DNA of 64,000 nucleotides. It comes from Epichloe hybrida. Taxonomy: Eukaryota > Ascomycota > Sordariomycetes > Hypocreales > Clavicipitaceae. Positions 33,641 to 44,879 of this stretch are shown here, piece after piece (the first letter of the stretch is position 1; the number at the start of each line of letters is the position of its first letter). The notes below the pieces were generated by a model, which saw only the letters and a program-made list of their open reading frames with translations, searched no databases and was not told the origin of the DNA. The translations under genes were made by a program, and so were the position numbers. The stretch spans positions 1,488,001-1,552,000 of the forward strand of contig JAFEKR010000004.1 of NCBI GenBank assembly GCA_019022495.1, given 5' to 3'.

Positions 33641-34896
33641 TAGCTACTATTATACTCTATTTAAAAACCTGATTAGACTATTTACTAAATAATAAAATAA
33701 AAGATACTTATAAGGAGAGAAGTCTTAAGGGAAACCTTTCTATAGTTACCCCCTTATATATTAAAATAATACTATTATAAAGAAGGTACTTAGCGCTCCC
33801 CTTATCTTCCTAAACCACTACCTCTATTACCTAGAAAAACTAGTGCTTTACCACCCCCTAGGGTATAAATCCTAGATTATAATATTATAGCTATAAAGTT
33901 ATTTTTGCTTTCTAGGAGTTATAATATATAGTATAGTTTAGCTAGGAAAGGTTAGTAAATAAGTAGTAAAAGAGAAGTAATATATATAATTCCTAGGGCT
34001 AGAGTAGGAAATATAGTAACTAAAAGTTACTAGCGTAAAATAATATACTAATTATATATAGCTAAAGTAGCTTACTAAGAAAGTAAGCAAAAACCTAGAG
34101 AAGAGATAGTAAGATACCTAATAGACCTTAGTAGCCTTAGTTAAACCAAAGGAAATATAATAAGCTATATTAGTATAATTAAACCCTATAATAAGGTTTA
34201 GATAATAGGTGCTAAAATAGTAGCAAGTTACTTCTAAAAACATATAATCTTTAGGGTTATTAGGAACCTAATTACTTAGTGTAACTATTAAAGTTTTTAC
34301 CTAATTAAGAATAGTAAGAAAATCTAGGAAATCCCCTTATATAGTTAGCATTACCTAGAGAGATATAGGTAATTAGGGACTAAAAGGGTAGGGAATATAA
34401 TATACTTACTATCTTATAAGTATTACTATATTTAACATACTAGATATAATACTTTAAATATTTTCCTTTAATAATAGTAGTTAGTATACTAGGGAATTAA
34501 TAGTTAATCTAGGGAATATTAGGCTTAGCTAGAGAATTCTTCTTAAAGTTTATATAACCTATATATAGATAATATATATAAGAATATTCTTTTAAAAGGA
34601 TATTAGGAATAGCTATAATAATAATACTCTTAACGCTTTCCCTATCTAATTCTATTCTAATAATAAGGTAAGTATAAAGGTAAATTTATAGTAACTAATA
34701 ATTTAATAGTATTTAAGGAAAAGTTACTATATATAAGAAAGGGAAAAGTTAGTAATATAATAGGGAGTTATAGGTGAATTTATACTTAAATACTAATATT
34801 ATTTATTATTATTTTAGTATAGCTATTACTTAGCAAATAGCTAGATAGTACTTACTAAAAGCTATTTAAAAGCCTAGCTAAAAGTAAGGGGGTAAT

Positions 34897-35098
34897 TATA
34901 AGGCCTTACTTATAATACTAGCATACTAGCGCACTACTAGGTAAGCATATTACGCCCTAGGGCTAGGTTTACGTGACACTAGCAAGTTACTAGCTATAAG
35001 TTAGTGACTTACACGCATAACATACTTAGACCTAGTAAGCTTTAGTTAATATACAAGCGCCCCTATACCTCTTGCCTAGCTATCCCTTTGTTCTCATA
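34897..35098 (+). repeat. 3' LTR of gypsy G2
   Basis: 202 bp, inverted relative to the G1 LTRs. The right end is TGTTCTCATA (for TGTTCTCACA) and the left end TATAAGGCC (for TGTGAGGCC). Confidence 0.92.
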
Positions 35099-35989
35099 AA
35101 TGGGATGTTACCTAGTTCTATTAGTACGTTAACTACTTCTCTTATAGTTATACTTCTAGCACTAAATTTAATTATCTTTTCTAGAGTTAGTTTAATCTTT
35201 AGTAATAGTATTTTGTTAAGCGGAAAACAACACCCTAAAAGACACGATGCTAGCCTACGATCGCAAGTAGCTCTAGAGCCTACACATAACAGAGGGGTTA
35301 ATTAACTTAATAGTATTAATCATAATAACAGCAAGGACTATCTCGTTATGTAGAGATATCCAAGATTAAATAGTCTATTAGATTAGAAGTAATATCTTAA
35401 ATAAATAAGGGAGGGTATTTTCTTAATTTATCTTATAGTAAACATAGGTATAATCTTAGGTAAAGTAAACTTAGGGTAATCTTAAGAATCTTATAGGGTA
35501 CGTGAATTACTATTAAAGAGTTTGTTTATAAGTAGTCCCTTTATAGATTAAATGATTCTATTACCTAGATAACTAATATTGTTATCCCTTGTTATAATAC
35601 TCCTATCCCTAAACCCTAGTATTTATTATTATAATTACGTTTTTAGGCGCGTATCTTACGGTATATAACACCTCTCTAGGTATACACTAGTTGCCCCTAA
35701 CTAGTTATGCACACTAAAACGTAAAAGCGCCTTATAAGTATAGTTAGTAACTAATCTTATATAAAAAGGGTAAAGAAACTATTTAATCTATTACACATAG
35801 ACCTAGGCTAATTAATCTTATATAGCTAAATCTTATATAGTAGGAAATAGGAGTATTAAGGTAAGTAAAAGAGAAAACCAAAAGGATAGAAAGGTAAAAA
35901 GGGTAAAGATATAAGGAAGAAAGGAAAAAAAGAAAATTATATAAAGTAAAGAGGGAAAAAGAGAAGGTAAATAAGACCTCCCTAACTAG
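35099..35989. other. AT-rich sequence, nothing recognised
   Basis: About 0.9 kb of TA-rich sequence with a few less-damaged islands (35215-35300). A short open frame at 35072-35305 on the plus strand spans the G2 LTR edge and is almost certainly chance. No transposon domain, RNA gene or host gene could be read. Confidence 0.4.
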
Positions 35990-36399
35990 CAGAGCTTTGC
36001 ACTCGTGTAGTGTAGTATTTCTTGTAGTATTTCTATTTATTTTTATATCTGGCTTATAATTAAAGTTATTATCCTAAAAATTACGTGATCTTATAGAGGA
36101 AAATTCTTAGAAAAATACTATATATATAGGTGGGTCTAAAAGTGGGCCCTCGCTCCACAAATCACAAATACTACATTTGTAGTATTTTTTTAGTACTAAA
36201 ATGTAGTAAAATGTAGTTTTTCCAATTTGTGGCCCAAGGACCCACTTTTAGACCCACCTTTATATATAACTACACTGTAGTTTTAAAGTTATCTATTTAA
36301 AAATCAAAGTTTTATATCTCTATTTATTTTCTAAGATTAGATATGAATTATTTGTTAGAAAAAAAAAAACTACAAGATGTAGTGTAGTACAAAGCTCTG
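35990..36399. mobile_element. Outer MITE, 410 bp, ends CAGAGCTTTG
   Basis: The left end CAGAGCTTTGCAC and the right end (reverse complement) CAGAGCTTTGTAC are inverted repeats. Imperfect pairing continues inward through GTAGTGTAGTA-type sequence. CTAG lies at 35986-35989 and 36400-36403; it may be a 4-bp target duplication or, being palindromic, part of the ends. It has no coding capacity and is itself interrupted by a second small element at 36128-36259. Confidence 0.72.
36128..36259. mobile_element. Inner MITE, 132 bp, nested in the outer MITE
   Basis: The 19-bp perfect inverted ends AGGTGGGTCTAAAAGTGGG at 36128 and its complement ending 36259 are followed by further pairing through CCACAAAT. 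Both flanks are TATATA runs, consistent with a TA target duplication (Tc1/mariner type). The centre holds ACTACATTTGTAGT, another small palindrome. The GACCCAC motif of the ends recurs in the 101-bp array at 47041-47655. Confidence 0.75.
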
Positions 36400-36452
36400 C
36401 TAGTAACTAGAGACCTAAATTCCTTATTTCTTAAGAGAGCCTTAGTGTCTTT

Positions 36453-36533
36453 TGTTAAAATATATTGTTTAAAATATATAAGGCTTTGTAATCCTAGGTT
36501 CAGTTGGATTAGTCCACTCTTTTGATTTTAACA
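36453..36533 (+). repeat. 5' terminal repeat of the TRIM
   Basis: 81 bp starting TGTTAAAATA and ending TTTTAACA. A TATA-like TATATAAGG lies at about 36475-36483. It is unusually short for an LTR, within the TRIM range. Confidence 0.88.
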
Positions 36534-36660
36534 GGTTATAAGCCCGGTGGCGCAGTGGTTATGGCTCACTGTAGCATACACGCTTACTACAGTGGAGCAC
36601 TACTCTGCGAGGCAAGGTCATAGGTTCGAACCCTGCCGAAAAAAAAAATAATAATAACTA
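36534..36660 (+). ncRNA. tRNA-like segment with A and B boxes inside the TRIM
   Basis: A box TGGCGCAGTGG at 36548-36558 and B box GGTTCGAACCC at 36623-36633 fit the pol III type 2 promoter. Between them is a strong stem, CACTGTAG with CTACAGTG (about 36567-36594), around a 12-base loop. A run of about ten A then (AAT)n follows at 36639-36657. The acceptor stem does not close and no anticodon is assignable, so it is a tRNA-derived sequence, not a working tRNA. The A-box part resembles initiator tRNA-Met (GTGGCGCAGTGG). Confidence 0.7.
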
Positions 36661-36728
36661 AAGAAATTCAATTACTAGTATAAGCCTAACCTCTAATAGG
36701 GCACCTAGATATACAATTCTAGGGGGAG

Positions 36729-36809
36729 TGTTAAAATATATTGTTTAAAACATATAAGGCTTTGTAATCCTAGGTTTAGTTGGATTAGTCCACTCTTTTG
36801 ATTTCAACA
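36729..36809 (+). repeat. 3' terminal repeat of the TRIM
   Basis: 81 bp, the direct repeat of 36453-36533 with three transition differences. Confidence 0.88.
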
Positions 36810-39800
36810 TCTTTAGTATTTGTAAGCGTGTAGTAAGCAATATTAGCAATAGGGTATAGATAGTAAAGCACTTTATATCCTACTATACTACTCTCTTTTC
36901 TTAGGTTTTGCGTTAATTAAATAATCCTTAGGCACGCTTCTTCTCCTATTAGTAAGCTTTAATAATCTTAGCCTATATTCCGCGAGGGACTAGGCTAGGT
37001 AATACCACAGATGCGTATGTAAATAATATTAGTAAATATGTAATGATTTTTCTTTATACTACTCTCTATGCCTTAAGGAAAGGAAGGAGATTAATTATTA
37101 TAGCTTATTCTATATCTCTAAGTAGTTATTAAATTATCTTTTCTTTTGCTTACTTAGCTAAGGTTCTATAGCTATGCACTTACTCTTGTCTAATAACTCT
37201 ATAGATTTACAGCAACCTTAGCTAGTCTTCTATGTCTAATCATAGTAGCTTACTTATTATTACTTGCTGTTTTTAGAGAGCTTATTTAGTAGTATTAGAT
37301 ATTTAATCTTATCTTCCTTATTAGAGTGCTTTAAGCTTTAAAGCTAAGGACGCTAGTATTACTTCTTATCTAATAATAAATAATAATATTAATAAAGATA
37401 CTTATAATAAATAATAACTTTCCCTTTTACTTAATCTTGGCTCCTCTAGTTTAACTAGGGGTAAAACTCCTCTAGTATTTTACTATATTTATCTTTCCTA
37501 ATTATATAGTATTTCTTATATACTAATATTAAAGACTTTAGGGTTGCTAGTAAAGACATAAGCTATAGATTACTAGAAATCCTAAACATAAAGCTTATTA
37601 TGCTTTACTATATTAGTATACTATTTAATTAAATAACTCTTATTAGTAACTTAAAGCTTCTAAGGTATAAGTATAGCGCTAATAGGGAGTTCTTTACTAA
37701 CTATCTAGGTTATAAAGTAAGGTATTAAGTATTTTGCTATATATTATATTAAGTATTAGAGGTTAAAGTCCTTCTAGTATAATAATTCCCTTAGTAATTA
37801 ATCTCCTATTCTAAGTTTATTTATAGCTATACTTTAGGTCTAGGATATTATTAGTTACTATCTAGTCTTTAAGGTATAGTTTAAAGCGTTAGTTAATAGT
37901 TAAGTCTCCTCTAAAAGTGTGTAGTTATTTAAACTTAATATTATACTTATTTGGTGTATTTTGATCTTCTAATAGCAGATTAATTACTTAGTGACTAACC
38001 TAATAGCGGATTATCTAGAGAAGGAACCCTAGGCATATATACTTATATTCCTAGTTTCCTTTTTACTCTATTACTAGGACTATAATTACTTTAAAATTAG
38101 AGGGGTAATTTATAAGCTATATAATCTACCCTTATCTATATGCGAAGTTAGCGAACTAAGTTATTAATCCCTTATTTATACTATTAAAATAGTATAGATA
38201 TCCTTATTTCCTATTAAACATAAAAGTAGTCTAATAGTTTGTAAAGAAAGTAAATCCTATAATAAGGCGTTAATTACTTATATATAAGTAAAGGTTAATA
38301 AGGTTATAACTATAGCTATACTTAATATTAATAGGCTAATAGGTAGTATAAAGTCTTCTAGCTTTTAAACTAATTAATTATTATAATGTGTTTATATTAA
38401 AATCTTCTATCTTACTAACTTCGAATGTTTAGGGTAGTACTACTACTATTACTTTAAGCCTACGCTCTATAATTCTCCCTATTGCTATTAGCTTAAACTA
38501 GTTAAGCTAGTTTTTACTTAGAGTCTTATAAGCCTTTCTTAGGAATTTGTGAACGTTTATTAAATGACTGCGCTATTATATATTTATCTATCCTAGCCTA
38601 ATTAGTGTTACTAGGTTAAAATTATTACTATCCTAGTAAACTTTAAATCTTAGTAAAGGCTAAAGCTAGTCTCTTTATAGATAAAATAAAGAAAGCTACT
38701 ACCTATAGAGATTAACTAAATTAATTTCTATAGTGCCTTCCTTAATTCCTTTAAAGAAGGGGCTTTCTAATCTATGTATTAAAATGTGAACGTAGTATAT
38801 AGTAAGGCACTTACTATAAGGAAAGTAAGTAATAGTGTTACTATTTACTTTAGTGTAATTACCCTTATTTATAATAGACTCCCTATACTATTTTATTTTA
38901 CTAGGTAAGATTAAAAGGTTCTAGGATAGATAGAATAACTATTATAGTAGGAAAGGATATAGTAACTACCTATTAGATTTTTAAATTAGTATAGTTAGAA
39001 AGGATTTTAGGAATAAGGGTAGTATAAGTAAAAACTTTAAAGGTTAAGATAATATGTGCTTATATAAGAAGTAGGTTAGATTAAGTAGTTCCTATAGCCC
39101 TAATCCTATTCTTATAGTCTTTATTAATTTTAAGAGTAGTTATTAGTAGCTATTACTAGTTACCTCCTTCTTTCTCTTTATTAGCTACTAGTATCTATTA
39201 TAAGGCATCTATCTGTGAAGATTAAGTAGTTACTATAATTTAGACCTTACTATTATGAATTACTTATAGGTAGCTTACTTGCTTATTAGGTGCTAATACT
39301 TGTTATATATAGTATTCTATAGTTTAAGGCTTTTCTAACCCTTTTTCTTTTCTTTTCTTTATGCTCCTTAACTTATTACTCTTTATATTATTACCCTAAT
39401 TAATTAATTATAGCTAAATCTCTTAATAAAAACTATTAAAAACTTCCTAATGTTACTACTATTATAAGGGTAAGCGTCCTAGAAGTTAAGCTTTTAGTAA
39501 TAAAGACTATAGACTAGTTTAACTACACTAAGTTCTTTCCTCTATTTATTAGTAAAGATTACGTAGGTATTCTAAAGATTATTTAATCTTATATTTAGGC
39601 TAATACTAATAACTTCTATTTTATAATATAAGTTCCTTTTTACCTTCTAGGTTTAGGGTAGGATTAATATTAGTAATAGCGGTGTTCCTTTATATATAGA
39701 GATTACCCTCTAACCTTCTAAAAATTTCCTAGAAGAGGCTTCTCCCTATCTAATTACTACTATAAAGAGAACTAAATTACTAAAGGATTTTATAAGGAGC

Positions 39801-40138
39801 TACACTAAAGTAAATAGCGTCTTAGCCCTTACTATTAAAAACAAATATTATTACTTAGTTCTTATTCCTACTAAGATAGCTTATTCTAATAGGTACTTCT
39901 TATATGCTCTTTTATAGTATCCTAAGCGTTATTATGCTTTACTAGTGTTTATATTTAGTAAATTAAATAGTATTTTCTATACTAACTACTTAAACTTATA
40001 TATATAGTATATTACCTTCTTTAGTAAGTATATATACTTCCATTTCTATAGCTATATCTTACTTTCTAAGGTTAGTAAAGGTATATATAGCAATTATATC
40101 TAGAATAGGTCTTGTGTAGCTAGCTATAAACAGAGCAT
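36810..40138. other. Decayed AT-rich repeat, family not recognised
   Basis: About 3.3 kb of TA-rich sequence with RIP texture. Both strands were scanned by eye for RT, integrase, DDE, tyrosine recombinase and helicase motifs without a convincing hit. The right end, with CAGAGCAT and then a (CATTA)n hairpin, resembles the left end of the gypsy E fragment near 55353 in reverse. A relation to that element is possible but the body could not be aligned. Confidence 0.4.
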
Positions 40139-40262
40139 CACATTACATTACATTACATTGTGTAACGTTTGTAATGTAATGTAATTATTACACATTACAT
40201 TACATTACATTACACCCCCCTTTCACACATTACATTACATTACATGTAATTATTTGTAATTA
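40139..40262. repeat. (CATTA)n/(TAATG)n hairpin microsatellite
   Basis: Runs of CATTA, then GTAACGTTTG, then TAATG runs, then ATTACACATTACATTACATTACATTACAC, then CATTA and GTAATTA repeats. The inverse orientation of the runs lets it fold into long hairpins. A second copy with the same centre (TAATGTTTG/TAACGTTTG) and the same CAGAGCAT neighbour is at 55287-55352. Confidence 0.85.
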
Positions 40263-41100
40263 AATGTAATTATTTTTTATTTTTTAATATTTAGGTAAAG
40301 TAATTAGAAATTAATAGTAAGAAATAACTTAAATAATTAGAAAAGTATATATTAGGTTTCTTAAAATATAGATTAAGGTTAAATTACTATATATATATAT
40401 TATTTACGCTAGCTAGCTCTATAGATAGCTATTACTAGTACTCCTACTACTAAGTTAAAAGGGAAAACCCTATACTAGGAAGAAAAACCCCCTTACGTCT
40501 GTGTACAGGCTAGCGCTAGCCCTGTGACAGGTTTACGCTACTTAGTGTGTTTCCTATTATAGGTGTTTATTACTAGCTTATACTAGCCTTATCTTATTAA
40601 AAAGAAAAAAGAAAGGAAAAATATATAGAATAAGCCCCTTCTAGTCCTATTCTAGTGTGATAATATATCTGTCCTAAGTCTCTCTGCTTTAGGCTAGGGT
40701 AGAGTAAATCCGGATTTGTAGCGTTAATTCACTTCTTATTCACTTTCATGCTAACTCTTCCGTGGCCCTACTTTTTAGCTATCTCTAGCCTACCTTTACC
40801 TTATATGTCTAGTAAAGTCTAAGCACCTAGTTTTATTTAATTAGCATAGGGGGAGGGTAGTTATGGCCCTAGACTAGTATAGTCCTAGGATGAGATCGCT
40901 TATGTGTTGTTAGATTTGTTAATTACGTTGTGCTTTGTTTTTAAGCAAGTTATTTGAATTATCCCCCCCCCCCCCTCCGTAGGTATAAAAGAGAGCTCTC
41001 CCCCCCCTAGGGTCCTAGTCTCTTTCTTCTCTTTATATTAAACTTCCTATAGGTTTTTCTTTTCTTTTTTTAGTTATTTAAAGCTATCCTAGGCTAGGGT
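40263..41100. other. AT-rich sequence with poly-C tracts; possible end of the LINE
   Basis: It contains a GC-richer patch (40480-40990), a 13-base C run at 40963-40975 and another C run near 41000-41007, with TATAAAAG between them on the plus strand followed by a pyrimidine-rich stretch (41009-41060). It may be an LTR or promoter remnant or the 3' untranslated part of the minus-strand LINE. Nothing more specific can be supported. Confidence 0.35.
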
Positions 41101-42299
41101 TAGGTTATTTGCTAATATTTACTGCAGATTTGGAATAAATCTGGCATAATAGCGCTAGAAGCTATGAGTACTTTAGTGTTGCTACTTATCTAGCTCTAAT
41201 CCGCCTAGGAATCCCATGAGTACAAGGACTTCCTAAGGAAGTTTATAACTAAGAAGTAATATGCGTAGGTGATAGAAAAGGGTCTGTCTATGAGTTATGT
41301 TTGCCTCTGTTCTAGGCCTAGTCCGCTGCTAATTTGCCTTAGCTTAGTATACTAAGAGAAGTCTAATGTGTGTCCTGTAAGTCTTATTTAATTTAGGACC
41401 TTAGGCATTAGTGCTATCTTATTGTTAGTAGGTTGGCCTTACTCTGGCTTGGTAATGGGGCTAACTCGCTAGATAAGGGCGGCTACTAATATGTGTTTTA
41501 ACTATTAGGTTTAGAACTATTAATACTACTAGGTAATAATTACCTCTATTCTAGCTTAGTTCTGTGTCTAATCCGCTATGTAGCTAAATATATCTAGTAA
41601 CTAAAATAAGCACTAGTAGTTGGTTAAGACCTAGGCTTCTATAGCTAATAGGGGTAAGGTAAGTCTGCTCTAGCCTAGTGGTAGGTCTATTCTAGCTCTA
41701 ATGTTCTCCTTAATAAACTCTAGAAGGCTTCTAGGACTAGGTTAAGAAGCTTTACGCTAGTAATTAGGTAAAGAAGAAATAAAGCGCCTTAGTAGTGGGC
41801 CTAGACTAGGCTAGTTTCTCTAAGGAATAGTATACTAAGCTTATCTTTTAGCTTACGTGCCTTAATGCGCGTGTGGCGGAGACAAACTGTCTCCTGCTTG
41901 CTATTATCCCTGTAAAGAGTTACGACTAGGTAGCTATAGGTGTAACCCCTCTCCTAGAGGAGGAATAAGGTAGTAGCTTAATTTTAGTTTAGAGTAGGGG
42001 CGGTGGTGGGCTAGTGGGACTTATAATACTTAGAGTTTATAGTTAAAATTAATCTAATAATAGTTCTAGACCTGAATGTTCTCTATTGTAATTGTGAATT
42101 ATAAAATTAGTCCCTCCCCTAGCCTGCCTCCGTGCCTACACTATCTGTTTTATCCCTTATACTAGATTTGTAATTAGGAGGTTTTCTATTTATTAACGAA
42201 GTTAGCCTAGGTCTAGAGGTATTCTAAGCTGTCTTATAGCTAGCTCCTATGCTAACAAGTAATATTGGAGTTATCTTGTGCTAAGGAACCATTTAGCTA

Positions 42300-42600
42300 A
42301 ATATTTTGCTTTTTAAGGTTTATTTAGGGCTAGCCTTGCCTCCTGTGCGTTAGCAGGCTATTGCTACCGAGGTTACCTGTAGTTGTATTTGCTGTAATTA
42401 ACTAGTATATAGTATTAGTCTTCTATAGCTTAACTATAGCTATATAAGGGCAAAACCACCCTAGGAACCTTTCTTTAGAATAGGAACTTATTTAGGCCTA
42501 TCTTTCCTATGTGTAGTTAGATAATTATTAAAGAGATATGCTTGTTTATATTAGTGTGAAATTCCTGGATTTCCTTTAGGTTACAGGAGGGTGGTTAGTC
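42300..42600 (-). pseudogene. LINE ORF2 C-terminal zinc-binding segment
   Basis: The minus strand reads H-I-G-K-I-G-L-N-K-F-L, V-P-R-V-V-L-P-L-Y-S-Y and I-L-V-N-Y-S-K-Y. With Tyr restored to Cys at RIP sites this would fit the 'HxxRIxxxxYLxxxxVPxxxxPxCxCG...HxLxxCxxY' zinc segment at the end of Tad and related ORF2 proteins. It marks the approximate 3' end of ORF2. Confidence 0.65.
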
Positions 42601-43059
42601 TTTAGTTAGTTCTCTAATGCGTTTACTCTAGGCTAGCCTCTCCTTATTATACTAGTCCTCCTAATGTTTCTTCTATTCCTTATCTATATCCACGTCTAGC
42701 TTATTATTAATAAGTGGGGGTCTTCTCCTGTGGTGTAGTACTATTGTAACTAAGTTAGCTGTGGCTTAGATTATCCTTGCTATCCCGCTATTAATAATTC
42801 TGTCTTTAAACCTTTGCTTTATCTTATTTAGGTAAAGGTTAAGGGGGGGGACATAGGTCTTAACCTTTAGTTATGTAATAGGTGTAGCCTTAAACGCCCC
42901 TGTGATAATCTAGAGGCAGGCTAATTAATTTGCTATAAAGCTTTTTACTACTTCTCTTAGCTTTCCTTCCTTCTTAGTAGGGGTATAGTAGGCGCTTGCT
43001 TTATAGGTAAGGATAGGCTAGACTACCTATGTATATAGAAGTCTAGTATCTCTAAAGCT

Positions 43060-43900
43060 ATATCCCTAGGCTAATGCTACTAGCTTAGAGAGTGTGAGCT
43101 GCTGCTAGGCTAGCTTACCCTTAAGGATATTTCTATAGGCACTCTAGTTAAGTTTTCTATTAACTTACACTCCTAGGAATTTATATAATTCTATAGGCGC
43201 TATCTCCTCTGCTCTAAGTTAGACCTTAGCCTAGGGAGGTTTATAGGACTTGCTAAAGTGTATAAGTTTAGTTTTAGCTAGGTTAAACTTAACTCCTGCT
43301 TACTTTACCTATTTCTTGTAAATCTTCTATATAGCCTTTAGTCTCCTCTAGGTCTATGCTATATTCTTACTAAAGGCTACTATGTTTATATTATCCGTAA
43401 ATCCTATAGCTACTATGCCTAGAATAGCCTAGAGGTAGATATAGAGCTTTGCTAAGTAAAGTAAGAAGAGGATTAGGGAGAGGGGTAAACCCTATAGGGT
43501 GCTAGCCTTGATTGCGAATAGTCTGGAGAGTTCTCTATTAAAGCTAAGCTAGCTTATTCTATTTATGAGGAAGCTTTGTATTACTACTATTAGCTATTGT
43601 GGGACTCCTATCTTTATAAGCAAGTATATTAGGTATAGGTGGCTGACTCCGTTAAACGCTAAAGATATATCTATTTACACTAGCGAGGCAATACCGCCCT
43701 TACCCTAGGCCTCCTTAACGTATTTAATGAGGACTCTTATTGTAGTTTCTATTGATCTGTTTATCCTATTACCTATCTAGAGTTTAGGGAGTAGCCCCTT
43801 TACCTTAGTAAAGGCTATAAGTTACTTTACTATTACTACTTCTATAATCTTTCCTACTATATTAAGTAGTAAGATTAGTCTTTATACATTAGCTCTCCTT
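43060..43900 (-). pseudogene. LINE ORF2 reverse transcriptase remnant
   Basis: The minus strand reads G-L-L-P-K-L then G-N-R-I-N-R-S-I-E-T. I-D-I-S-L-A-F-N-G-V-S-H follows ('xDxSGAFDxVxH', first Asp kept), then T-L-stop-G-L-P-L-S-L-I-L-F-L-L-Y ('IPQGSPLSPILF'), then G-F-T-D-N-I-N-I-V-A ('xxDDxxxx', second Asp now Asn). These are the ordered motifs of non-LTR RT and exclude LTR-type RT. Confidence 0.87.
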
Positions 43901-44879
43901 ATTTCCTTAGTGGTTTTGCTAGGTTTTCTGATTACTACTACCCTTATGGTTTAGAAGCGGGCTAGGAAGTATCCTATTTCTAGGACTATATTTAGGAGCC
44001 TAGCTATGGCATCTTTAGCTAGGTTGTCGTAGGCTTTAATAAGGCCTGCTAGGAGTTTATTATCCCCTAGTGCCTTTTAACTAGCTATGTTTGCTAGGAT
44101 ATTATTAATCTTCTCTTGCTTAAATTATTCTTTGTCTAGTAATAGTGCGTTTTCTAGCTCTAGGAAGGAGAGGTCTAGTATGTGCAAGAGGTCCGCTGTT
44201 AGCTTAGGGAAGAATCTTTGTGCTAGTACGCTAGCCTTATTATTATGTGTAGTGGCTAGGTTAGGGTTGTTTTTGCTTCTTTTTAGCTTAGGGAGTCTAG
44301 GGAGCTCTAGGGGGGCCTAGCTTTAAAGCTAGGCCTATCTCTTAAGCCTCCAGACCCCTCTGTCTTTTTCCTATATATTAGCCTTTTATAATGCGTCCCT
44401 CTATGTGTTTCTTTTCTCTTCCCTTATAACATATTCTTAGTCCTTATCTACCTTAGTATAGGCTTGCTAGTTTACGTTAGTCCTCCGGCGTCTTTATTAT
44501 CTCTTAGCTTACCTTGCTTTACTAACTAACTCTTAGGCTTTCCTTAACTACTATGCCTTTAGGCTAGGGAGTCCCTAGGCCTTCTTTAGGACTACCTTAT
44601 CCGCAATCTATTATAGGCTTATAATAAGCTATATTATATAGTTATCTATTCCCTCTTTATTACATAGGTCTAGCGTGTTCTTAGGCCAGAGTCTAATTAC
44701 AGCCTCTGCCTTCATGTGTAGTTAGTTTATAGCTCCTTATATATATCTAAGGACTTAGGGGATGGCTTCCTACCATTTGTTAAAGATGCTAATTAGTTAT
44801 GGGATATAGTCGGATCTAGGGATGTCTTTAGCGCCTTTATAGTAGACTCTAATGTCTAGCGTGGCCTATGCTAGATTAA

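Larger units (their letters stand above)
32757..35098 (+). mobile_element. Gypsy element G2, inverted 3' fragment of the G1 family
   Basis: It matches G1 from about 26660 to 23511 in opposite orientation: integrase C-terminus, chromodomain, 3' region and 3' LTR (34897-35098). It lacks the 771-bp insertion of G1 and so serves as the empty-site control. Its left edge is the CopC LTR, which probably inserted here; its right flank is AATGG. It is coded on the plus strand and damaged by TAG/TAA stops. Confidence 0.88.
36453..36809 (+). mobile_element. TRIM-like mini LTR element carrying a tRNA-like pol III promoter
   Basis: A 357-bp element with two 81-bp direct terminal repeats (36453-36533 and 36729-36809), 9-bp inverted ends TGTTAAAAT/ATTTTAACA, and a perfect 5-bp target duplication TCTTT at 36448-36452 and 36810-36814. 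Directly after the first repeat is GGTTATAAGCCC, which resembles a half-tRNA primer site complementary to the anticodon arm of initiator tRNA-Met, as copia elements use. Directly before the second repeat is the purine run AGGGGGAG. There is no coding capacity. The inside carries A-box and B-box sequences and an A-rich run. The two repeats differ at three C/T positions only, so it is young. Confidence 0.85.

Noticed and set aside
35072..35305. 77-codon open frame, plus strand
   Set aside because: It spans the edge of the G2 LTR into unrelated sequence, so it cannot be an old gene; no recognisable motif.
36541..36640. A working tRNA gene
   Set aside because: A and B boxes are good, but the 5' and 3' acceptor arms do not pair and no anticodon loop of normal size exists; it is better explained as a tRNA-derived part of the TRIM.
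36810..40138. Tyrosine recombinase (DUF3435-like) or other transposase in the unclassified repeat
   Set aside because: Translated stretches were scanned with stops read through, but no ordered catalytic motifs could be matched; naming a family would be guesswork.
40139..40262. Telomere-type or CRISPR-like repeats
   Set aside because: The unit is a 5-bp CATTA microsatellite in both senses, with no fixed-length spacers and no TTAGGG-type unit.
44087..44320. 77-codon open frame, plus strand
   Set aside because: It is antisense to the LINE ORF2 linker between endonuclease and RT; Leu/Ser-rich shadow frame.
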